A stretch of DNA of 14,274 nt from positions 1-14,274 of the forward strand of contig CABRID010000052.1 in the NCBI GenBank assembly GCA_902470895.1. Direction: 5' to 3'. Below are positions 7,402-13,308 of this stretch, one piece after another; the first letter of the stretch is position 1, and each line of letters starts with the position of its first letter. The notes under the pieces are model-generated. The model was not told the DNA's origin. It saw only the letters and a program-made list of their open reading frames with translations, and did no database searches. The stretch is from an uncultured Collinsella sp. (GTDB lineage: Bacteria > Actinomycetota > Coriobacteriia > Coriobacteriales > Coriobacteriaceae). The position numbers and the translations under genes were made by a program.

Positions 7402-8388
7402 ATGGCGTTGAGCAAGGCATCATGCACCGGTCGCGGATTGATTCCGGCAATTGGTGGACATGTGCACCGCATGTTCGATGAGGGTGAAGACGACCTGTTT
7501 TCACTGAGCCTTGACGACGTAATGGATGATCGCCCGTGGACCGCCGACGAACTCATGGGCGGCGGGGCTCGCCCGTCAAGCCCCAATCCCGCACTTGCGC
7601 CTAAGTCCACACCTGCGCCGACTCCTGCGCAGTCGCCTGTTTCGACGCCCGCGCCTACGCCCGCACCCACTTCGGCGCCCACACCCGCTCCCCGCCCCGC
7701 AAGCGACCCGTCCGAGACGGCGGCATTTCTCGCTGCAGCGACGCAGGGCAAATCGGCCGACAGCACTGTTATGTACAGCGCCCAGCAGTTGCCTGTTCCT
7801 GCGGCACGCAAGCCTCCGGTCACAAGGCTCGATGAGCCCGTTGCCCATCAGGTTGTCCACGATTCCTGGGCTGCAGCCGATCTGGATGAGACCTCTACCG
7901 GCATGCCGGCGCTCGATGTTCCAGTTAACCCGCTTTTTGCCGCCAACACGAGCGCCGCGGACTATGAGGGCGGTGCGGCATATTCCGATTATTCCGATGA
8001 CTATGCTGGCACCAGTCGCATCGAGACCGAGGATTATGGCACCGCATCGAGCGATTATCTCAATGATTCGTACGCTGCCACGCCTGCACCGGAATATGAC
8101 CCGGAGGCCGCGTCCGCACCGGCGTATACCAAAAGCACGGGCGAAGAGCGCTTCGCCGATTATTACGCCGAGGAAAAGGCGCTGCGTTTCTCGGAATTTC
8201 CGCAGGCAGTCAAGGTCGCCTTTATCGCCATTGTCATTGCCCTGCTCGGCGCCATTGCGTTTGAGGGATTCCAGCTGTTCCGCGGCCCCACCCAAGCGGA
8301 GTCGGAGACCCAGCAAAAAGAGGACGATAACCAGTACCTGGACATCAACACCCTCAAGGGCGACCCCAACGACGGGGACGATAAGTAG
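7402..8388 (+). CDS. Pro/Ala-rich single-pass membrane protein, function unknown
   Basis: A 328-residue protein I cannot assign to a characterised family. A short conserved-looking N-terminus with an acidic patch (residues 24-52) is followed by a low-complexity PAPTPA-type linker (about 60-101). A Tyr/Asp/Ala-rich stretch (about 185-245) comes next, then one transmembrane segment (about 270-293, VAFIAIVIALLGAIAFEGF) and a short charged tail. There is no signal peptide, so the long N-terminal part is probably cytoplasmic with the tail outside (type II). ATG 7402 was chosen for the nearby GAAAGGA; the frame is open upstream to 7306 without support. A TATAAT box precedes it and an intrinsic terminator follows. 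It is probably an independent housekeeping or envelope gene, not part of the purine block. Confidence 0.7.
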   Translation: MALSKASCTGRGLIPAIGGHVHRMFDEGEDDLFSLSLDDVMDDRPWTADELMGGGARPSSPNPALAPKSTPAPTPAQSPVSTPAPTPAPTSAPTPAPRPASDPSETAAFLAAATQGKSADSTVMYSAQQLPVPAARKPPVTRLDEPVAHQVVHDSWAAADLDETSTGMPALDVPVNPLFAANTSAADYEGGAAYSDYSDDYAGTSRIETEDYGTASSDYLNDSYAATPAPEYDPEAASAPAYTKSTGEERFADYYAEEKALRFSEFPQAVKVAFIAIVIALLGAIAFEGFQLFRGPTQAESETQQKEDDNQYLDINTLKGDPNDGDDK

Positions 8389-8421
8389 CGAGAGCTGAAG
8401 GCGGCCGCAGGATCCCGCATC

Positions 8422-8447
8422 CAGCACCAGCTTCTAAGTGCTGTTTT
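8422..8447 (+). terminator. Intrinsic terminator after the membrane protein gene
   Basis: CAGCAC (8422-8427) pairs with GTGCTG (8438-8443) across a 10-nt loop and is followed by TTTT. It lies 34 bases after the stop at 8388. The stem is short but well formed. Confidence 0.6.
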
Positions 8448-8458
8448 GTCATCCAGCT

Positions 8459-8557
8459 ACACTTTTCCGAAGTTTTAAGGTGCCTATTTCGACACTTTTC
8501 CGTACTTTTACACGGCTGATTTCGACACTTTTCCGAATGAAAGCCGAATAATCACTT
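8459..8557. repeat. Three degenerate 33-bp tandem repeats
   Basis: ACACTTTTCCG occurs at 8459-8469, 8492-8502 and 8525-8535, exactly 33 bp apart. The last two copies share the longer ATTTCGACACTTTTCCG (8486-8502 and 8519-8535). The first two full units also agree in a central TTTTA and in the closing ATTTCG. The array lies between a terminator and a long inverted repeat, outside any confident gene. It could be an operator array spaced at about three helical turns, or a decayed mobile repeat. Confidence 0.65.
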
Positions 8558-8559
8558 GG

Positions 8560-8605
8560 GAAACCAACGCCATCCGCGCGTCATTTCGCGGATGGCGTTG
8601 GTTTC
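8560..8605. repeat. Perfect 19-bp inverted repeat with 8-nt loop
   Basis: The arms at 8560-8578 and 8587-8605 are perfectly complementary over 19 bases around a CGTCATTT loop. No U-tract follows on either strand, so it is not a standard terminator, though it could block read-through in both directions. Its right arm ends in TTGGTT, which could serve as the -35 of the next gene. Confidence 0.75.
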
Positions 8606-8627
8606 TGTCCGTACACGTTGATAGACT
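8598..8627 (+). promoter_or_regulatory. Possible promoter of the 8753 gene
   Basis: TTGGTT (8598-8603), an 18-bp spacer and TAGACT (8622-8627) preceded by TG at 8619-8620 resemble an extended -10 promoter. Transcription would begin near 8634 and give a leader of about 120 nt carrying the structure at 8655-8743. Confidence 0.3.
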
Positions 8628-8654
8628 CCATCGTGCCTGCAAGGAGCGGGCGCG

Positions 8655-8752
8655 TTTTATCCAGAGTCGGGGTAGAGAGTTGGCTCCACGATCCCGACGC
8701 CAACCGGCCAAGAGGCACGGTGGCCCTGCCAACATCGATGAAAGGAGTCCGT
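8655..8752 (+). ncRNA. Riboswitch-like leader with S-box (SAM-I) resemblance
   Basis: Closing stem: TTTTATC (8655-8661) pairs with GATGAAA (8737-8743), one G-U; its 3' strand overlaps the AAAGGAG Shine-Dalgarno at 8741-8747. Next comes CAGAG, as in the SAM-I J1/2 (AAGAG). A second helix can form as TCGGGG (8667-8672) with TCCCGA (8692-8697), or as GTTGGC (8679-8684) with GCCAAC (8699-8704). A third helix, ACCGGCC/GGC-A-CGGT (8703-8721), has one bulged A and an AAGA loop. GCCAACC before this hairpin and GGTG after it echo the SAM-I GCAACC and GGTGC. The usual GAGGGA and GATGAA core elements are degenerate or missing and there is no P4, so it may be a divergent member or a different class. GTTGGC can also pair with a second GCCAAC at 8728-8733, offering a switch. 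Confidence 0.4.
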
Positions 8753-9178
8753 ATGGACAATTTCTCCGTGCGCAGCGAGCGCAACTTCCACAACCTGGCA
8801 GCCAAGCCAAAACAAATGCATCTTCTGGATAAGCCAAATGGCTACGCCTCGGCCATGGTCAAGAGCAGCCTCTCCCACCAGATGCGCTTTACGGTACAGA
8901 AGCTCGAGGAAGAGCTCTGTGCTGTTGGCAATCCACATGTGTTGCAGATCAAGCTGCTCGGAGACGACTCGCGTGAGCCGTCCAGCTGGAAGCTCTTCGC
9001 CGACGGCGTGTGCGTTGCGGACGGATCTGGCACCTTTGCCCGTGAGTGCTTCTGCGAGGGCGCGGAGGTGTTCCTGGACCTGTGCCGCGACGCCGTACGC
9101 ACAGCCGAGCTGCGTCAGTGGAGTCAGAGGGAGTACGAGCTGCTAAGTGCGGCTCGCGGGATTGCGGGGGGGGTGTAG
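8753..9178 (+). CDS. Hypothetical protein, 141 residues
   Basis: A predicted soluble protein that I do not recognise. It has a basic N-terminus (residues 7-27), a Met/Ser/Gln-containing middle, and a compact part from about 45 to 135 with mixed beta (VLQIKLLG, WKLFADGVCVADG) and helix (EVFLDLCRDAVRTAELRQWSQREYELLSAA). There is no signal peptide or membrane segment. ATG 8753 is chosen for the near-perfect AAAGGAG five bases upstream; the frame is open back to 8618, but that region is the folded leader. The gene ends in a run of eight G (9166-9173) just before the stop. Expression is probably set at translation by the leader, whose closing stem covers the Shine-Dalgarno. Confidence 0.65.
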   Translation: MDNFSVRSERNFHNLAAKPKQMHLLDKPNGYASAMVKSSLSHQMRFTVQKLEEELCAVGNPHVLQIKLLGDDSREPSSWKLFADGVCVADGSGTFARECFCEGAEVFLDLCRDAVRTAELRQWSQREYELLSAARGIAGGV

Positions 9179-9396
9179 GAACAGAAGCCTCATGACGGTG
9201 GCCTCAGCTGGAATGACGTATCGCTCGATAAATGATCTCAAAAACGTAGCCGATGCGCCGCACTTCACCTCAAAGGCATTGAGCGATCGGGCGGCGTCCA
9301 GCATTTCTTTGGTATCCCCAATTGATTGTTCCGAGAAAGTCTCTTCATGCCCTCACAATCGCCCTTACGAGAAACTTGGACGAGACAGGCGTCCAT
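9143..9396 (-). pseudogene. Decayed minus-strand reading frame, family unknown
   Basis: On the minus strand a protein-like segment runs from 9352 down to a stop at 9143, containing LDAARSLNAFEVKCGASA followed by FIERYVIPAEATVMRLLF. It has about two-thirds GC at third positions, but no good start: the only ATG is internal at 9304. A second frame begins ATG 9396 (MDACLVQVSRKGDCEGMK) and would join it if there were a frameshift near 9345. It overlaps the 3' end of the 8753 gene tail to tail. This is best read as a gene remnant between 8753 and 9503. No family is named, and it could still be chance coding potential. Confidence 0.27.
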
Positions 9397-9502
9397 ATGC
9401 CGTCTCTAAACTAACGAGCCGTTCGCGGAAAGAACATCTGGCTAGCATGGGCCAAAGATATACTGGTATCGCTGCAACAATTATGGAAGATCGGCACCAC
9501 CA
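9179..9502 (+). other. Gene-free spacer on the plus strand upstream of the surface protein
   Basis: Apart from the minus-strand remnant, this 324-bp stretch holds little. TATACT (9459-9464) could be the -10 of the 9503 gene, but the -35 is poor. A plus-strand frame stays open through here to 9506 but looks non-coding. GC content is visibly lower than in the flanking genes, as expected for an insertion or recombination boundary. Confidence 0.35.
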
Positions 9503-11317
9503 ATGACCTCCTTGAAATTCTCCAGGCGCTTCGCGCTTAGCCTGCTCGCCTCGCTGTCCGCCACCGTAGCGCTTGCTTTGCCCTCAACCGCCCTAGCCGC
9601 GTCGGACCCGAACCCGCCCAGCATCTCCAACGTGACGATATCCGCGACGACAGTCACGGCCGGCTCCACGCTGCATGTCGGCTATAGCGTCGATGACCCT
9701 GACGGGGTACGGTCCGTCACGCCCATAGTCGAAGTCGTTGTCGAAAACGATACCGGAGACCATGGAATCAGTTCCCGTCTCGCCTTCTCGTCGACCGGCA
9801 ACACGACCGCGGGCTTCGATATCTCCACCTCCCCGAGCGACCGGCCCTGCAGGTACCGGATCATCGGCCTCGGCGTGACCGATAGTCTTGGATGGGTTAC
9901 CGATGTCTACGACACGACGTATGCCGAGGAGAAGGGGCTCGACTGTCCGACCTTCACCACCGACCCCCTCGAGTATGAGGTGACCGAGGGACCCGAGGAC
10001 CAAAACCCGCCGACCGTGTCCTCCGTGTCGCTCTCGAGCAGGGAGGTCGCAACCGGTGCCGACTTCCACATCTCTTGGACCGTCTCCGATGCCGGCGGCG
10101 TTCGCTCCGTTTCCCCCATACTGCGGCAGGGCTGGGAGAATTCGGACGACGGCTGCTCTGTTTCGTCAGCCTATTATCACGGAGGCTCGTCTATCGACGG
10201 GTTTGACCTCACATTCGACAGCAATAGGATCGGAAGGCACAGGCTGATCGGCCTTTCGGTCACCGATGGCCTAGGGTTCGAGACCGATGTGTACGAGAGT
10301 TCCTACGCCAGGGCCAACGGCATTTCGGGCGCGACTTTCTCGGTTGGCGACCCGAGCGAGCTGTGCTTCGAGGTGACCGGCAGCGCGATCGACCGGAACC
10401 CGCCCACGGTCTCGAACGTTTCCATCTCCGCGAAGAGGGTCCCCGTCGGCGGGGTCCTCCGTATCTATTGCAATGTAGGCGACGCGGACGGCGTAAAGTC
10501 TGTCTCCCCGATCCTCGGCGACCCCGGCTATGTCGAGGACCCGAACTCTTTAAAGACCCGCAAAACGTTGAGCTGCAGCTACGATGCGGCAAGGGGCTAT
10601 ATCGAAATCGAGTTCCCCACGTCGCTCTCGATGGGCTCGTTTGAAATCCAAGCCCTCGCGGTCCTCGACAAGACGGGCCACGAGACCTTCGTCTACAGCT
10701 CCGCCTACGCCGAGCGTAACGGCAAGACCGGCGTTCAGACCTTTGATGTCGACGACGCGGGGGACGTCACCTTCGACGTGACCGCTCCGCTGTATGCCGC
10801 CACCAAGGGCGACGGGCAGGCGTATGCAAAGGACGGCGAGGCCGGTCTGACCTTCCGCTTCAGCGGTCCTCTCGATGAGTTCACGCGTCTCCTCGTGGAC
10901 GGAACTGAGGTCTCCGCCGAGAACTACACCGCAACCAGGGGCAGCACGATTATCGAGCTCAGGCCGTCCTACCTGGACACGCTCGCCGGCGGCGGACACA
11001 CCGTCACGGCCGTCTGGAAGGACGGGACGGCGACCGATGCGTCCTTCACCGTGGAGGGGAAGGCCCAAGGGGAGCAGGCGGGCGGAAAGACCGACGTAGA
11101 TTCACCCGGCGACAACAAAAGTGATCCTGCCACTCCTGAAAAGGACGCCGACGAGGCGGCTACAAAAAAGTCGGGACGCACGACAGCCGATGAACCAAAG
11201 CTCGCTGCAACCGGCGACTCCACTTGGATGGCCAGCATCACATTGGCCATGGCGGCCACGGCCTGCTTCACGGCAGCGAGAAGGCTTGAGCCCAAGCAGC
11301 ATAGGCACGAACAGTAG
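9503..11317 (+). CDS. Cell-wall-anchored surface protein with three 131-residue repeats and a CBM_X2-like module
   Basis: A 604-residue exported protein. A signal peptide (1-33) has KFSRR, a hydrophobic core and an ALAA cleavage site. Three repeats begin DxNPP at D35, D166 and D297, exactly 131 residues apart. Each carries a GVRSV(T/S)PI-like strand and a (V/L)xDxxGxxTxVYxxxYAExxG-like signature, suggesting Ig-like beta sandwiches. Residues about 430-517 match the X2/Ig-like module style (GDGQ, FTRLLVDG, ENYTATRGST, YLDTLAGGGHTVT). A Pro/Asp/Lys linker leads to LAATG (567-571), a membrane segment (about 574-592) and a basic tail, which is the sorting signal for a sortase, LAxTG being the class E type. 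The Shine-Dalgarno is poor (GGAAG, 14 bases upstream). Arg AGG codons are frequent, unlike the purine genes. Likely role: adhesion or glycan binding; ligand unknown. Confidence 0.8.
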   Translation: MTSLKFSRRFALSLLASLSATVALALPSTALAASDPNPPSISNVTISATTVTAGSTLHVGYSVDDPDGVRSVTPIVEVVVENDTGDHGISSRLAFSSTGNTTAGFDISTSPSDRPCRYRIIGLGVTDSLGWVTDVYDTTYAEEKGLDCPTFTTDPLEYEVTEGPEDQNPPTVSSVSLSSREVATGADFHISWTVSDAGGVRSVSPILRQGWENSDDGCSVSSAYYHGGSSIDGFDLTFDSNRIGRHRLIGLSVTDGLGFETDVYESSYARANGISGATFSVGDPSELCFEVTGSAIDRNPPTVSNVSISAKRVPVGGVLRIYCNVGDADGVKSVSPILGDPGYVEDPNSLKTRKTLSCSYDAARGYIEIEFPTSLSMGSFEIQALAVLDKTGHETFVYSSAYAERNGKTGVQTFDVDDAGDVTFDVTAPLYAATKGDGQAYAKDGEAGLTFRFSGPLDEFTRLLVDGTEVSAENYTATRGSTIIELRPSYLDTLAGGGHTVTAVWKDGTATDASFTVEGKAQGEQAGGKTDVDSPGDNKSDPATPEKDADEAATKKSGRTTADEPKLAATGDSTWMASITLAMAATACFTAARRLEPKQHRHEQ

Positions 11318-11337
11318 CTCAAAGCGAACTCAACTGG

Positions 11338-11366
11338 GAAGGGCAGATGGATAGCCGTCCTTCTCT
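11338..11366 (+). terminator. Terminator-like hairpin after the surface protein gene
   Basis: GAAGGGC (11338-11344) pairs with GTCCTTC (11357-11363), seven pairs with one G-U, followed by TCTTAT. The U-tract is interrupted, so strength is uncertain. Confidence 0.4.
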
Positions 11367-11372
11367 TATAAT
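11367..11372 (+). promoter_or_regulatory. TATAAT -10 box upstream of the 11500 gene
   Basis: A perfect TATAAT follows directly after the hairpin, 127 bases before the chosen ATG. No strong -35 is visible. It implies a leader of about 120 nt. Confidence 0.4.
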
Positions 11373-11499
11373 CAACCCAATCCGCTGAAATGCAATCAGT
11401 TAACGAGTTTCGCCAGACGCTCGGCCTCTACCCCGCTCTAGCAAGCCACCAGGCGATGAGATAATGCCCACGACTATCAACGTAAGCAAGGAGCGCGCT

Positions 11500-12735
11500 A
11501 TGGCAGACAACGAGACCAAACCCTCGGCGAACGACGGCCGAGAGGAGCTCGTGGCAAAACAGCTCGCATCGACCAAAATCCACCTCGCGCTCACTCAGAA
11601 GCGGGTGGACGTCTCCGGCGCCATCAAGCTACCGCTCGAGCGAATTCCCCAACTCGGCGTGGCGTTCGCCTCGCTCCCCTCGATGTTTCGCACCGTCACC
11701 AACACGGTGAGCGTGCCCACGCTGCTCCAGGCGACTGACAAATATGGTAACCCGCTCGATCCGTCGAAACTCAACTCGTTCAAGGACGGCAGCGGTCTCA
11801 CAGGGGGCTACCGCGACGCCGCCAAGGGCCTTGGGCAGGCGCGCTTCCACGTAGTCGAGGGCGACATCGCCACGAGCGTCACGCAGGTGCCTTACGATCC
11901 AACATCGCTATTCATGGCAGCCGCAATCGCGCAGATAAACCAAAAGCTCGACTCCATCCAGGAGTCCGTCGACGAAATGTTCGAGTACATGCGTCAGCGC
12001 GACAAGGCCAACATGCGTGGCAACCTCAAGACGCTCGCAGACATCCTCAACGGTTACGGCCTCAACTACGGCAACGCCACCTACATGGCAAACGCCCATA
12101 TGAAGGTGCTCGACATCAAGCAGTCGTCCGCGCAGGACATGGAACTCTTCCGCTCGCAGGCACAGGCGGATCTGAAAAAGAAAGGGTTCATCGAGGTGCG
12201 AGACGGCTTGGGCAGACGCCTCGACAAGGTGCTCGACTACCTCAAAGACTGCCAGCTCGCCACCTACATCCACGCGTTCTCGCTGTTCCTCGAACCCATG
12301 CTCGCCCAGAACTTCGAGCCCGCAAAGCTCGCGGACGCCACCGCGAAGATCGAGGCTGATTCGCTCGCGTACCGCGAGCTCTACACCGACTGCTACAACG
12401 CACTCGAAGCGGGGGCTGTCGACACCGTCGATGCGGCACTGCTGGGCGGTATCGCGTCCGCGGGCAAATTGCTCGGTCACGCCATCGCAAAGACCCCCGT
12501 GGGCGACCATACACTCATCGACGAGGCGCTCGAAGGCGCAGGAGAGAGCATCGGAAAGTTCAACGACAAGCAATCCGAGAAACTCCTCGAAAAGCTCCAT
12601 CAGGCAAAGACGCCCGACGTCACGCCGTTCAAGCAGAGCGTAAAGGAGATCGACACCCTCTACAACCGCCCCGCGCAGATCGCCGTGGACGCCGAGAACG
12701 TCTACATCTTGCCTGCCAAGCAGCAGGAAGAGTAA
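11500..12735 (+). CDS. Helical cytoplasmic protein of unknown function
   Basis: A 411-residue protein with no signal peptide, probably mostly alpha-helical. It resembles a group of uncharacterised proteins of gut Firmicutes and actinobacteria that share a GSGL motif (97-100), a DPTSLFMAAAIAQINQKLDSI segment (133-153) continuing into a heptad-like helix EMFEYMRQRDK, and VLDIKQ (203-208). No catalytic motif was seen. A glycine/alanine-rich amphipathic stretch (310-331) could insert in a membrane or pack in a bundle. ATG 11500 is preferred because AAGGAG stands six bases upstream; an in-frame ATG at 11464 has no such site. It stands alone between the surface protein and a gene-poor stretch near an Abi-family gene, so a defence or stress role is possible but not shown. 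Confidence 0.65.
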   Translation: MADNETKPSANDGREELVAKQLASTKIHLALTQKRVDVSGAIKLPLERIPQLGVAFASLPSMFRTVTNTVSVPTLLQATDKYGNPLDPSKLNSFKDGSGLTGGYRDAAKGLGQARFHVVEGDIATSVTQVPYDPTSLFMAAAIAQINQKLDSIQESVDEMFEYMRQRDKANMRGNLKTLADILNGYGLNYGNATYMANAHMKVLDIKQSSAQDMELFRSQAQADLKKKGFIEVRDGLGRRLDKVLDYLKDCQLATYIHAFSLFLEPMLAQNFEPAKLADATAKIEADSLAYRELYTDCYNALEAGAVDTVDAALLGGIASAGKLLGHAIAKTPVGDHTLIDEALEGAGESIGKFNDKQSEKLLEKLHQAKTPDVTPFKQSVKEIDTLYNRPAQIAVDAENVYILPAKQQEE

Positions 12736-13308
12736 CGATACGCGACAGGCACGCGCCATGCAGACAGCTAACGCCCCTACCTTCCCGCCGCCTTCAGCTT
12801 CAGCAGCAGGTCGCCCAGCTCGGGGCACTTGCTAGAAAGGCGCGTCTGGGCTCGCTCGCCCATCCCCCAGGGCGCGGAAGCCTGCTACAGCTCCACTTTC
12901 GCCAACTCGAAGCATTTCTCTAAGAATTATTCAACGCCCATTCCAAGCTCAAGCTGCATCAGTAGCTGTCCAATTCGGAACTCACAAGTTCCAAATTGGA
13001 CAGCTCGCAGCATTGGAGCCGCAGACGCATCGGCACAGGCCCAAAGGACACCAAACGAAACAGTAGAACAAGAAAACCAGCCCATTCATATCCACGCACT
13101 CGATGTGTTAAATTCACGCGAGAATGGCTCCCTATATGTCCATATGAAAATGGAGGATAAATAAAATAGTTGGCCCCACAAACCCACTAGCGGCATCTTT
13201 GGCAATTTAGTCTCACGGTAATACGGCTTATGAAAACGGCACGCAAATAGACGTAGGCGTCCTAAGGTGAAAGCTGCCGCCGATCCGCAGCCAAAAGCCC
13301 AGCAGCCG
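12736..13308. other. Gene-poor region with a palindrome and gene scraps
   Basis: No confident gene in 573 bp. It holds a 42-nt imperfect palindrome (12964-13005) and a minus-strand scrap of 28 codons ending at 12777 (RLSSKCPELGDLLLKLKAAG) that reads like a protein C-terminus. Near the Abi gene end there is a weak minus-strand hairpin, GCTGC/GCAGC at 13273-13291, followed by UUU. From 13040 on the base composition turns AT-richer. It looks like a site of past insertion and decay. Confidence 0.5.
12964..13005. repeat. 42-nt imperfect palindrome
   Basis: The outer arms AGCTGTCCAATT (12964-12975) and AATTGGACAGCT (12994-13005) are perfect complements. After one C/A mismatch, the inner arms GGAACT and AGTTCC pair around a CACA loop. 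In all there are 18 pairs of 19. There is no U-tract on either side. It might be an operator, a recombinase site or part of a small non-autonomous element. Confidence 0.7.

Noticed and set aside
7576..8427. Minus-strand frame of 283 codons over the membrane protein gene
   Set aside because: Arg/Cys/Gly-rich mirror of the Pro/Ala-rich plus-strand gene. The plus strand has the -10 box, a transmembrane segment and a terminator.
8459..8557. The 33-bp repeats as a CRISPR array
   Set aside because: Conserved part is only 11-17 bases, the so-called spacers are similar to each other, there are only three copies, and no cas gene is near.
9192..9506. Plus-strand continuation upstream of the surface protein as a separate gene
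   Set aside because: No ribosome binding site, odd composition, and the opposite strand reads better over 9143-9352.
11908..12828. Minus-strand frame of 306 codons opposite the 11500 gene
   Set aside because: The plus-strand frame has a good ribosome binding site and family-like segments; the minus frame has none.
12829..13164. Plus-strand frame of 111 codons in the gene-poor region
   Set aside because: TTG start without ribosome binding site, runs through the large palindrome, and its composition changes along its length.
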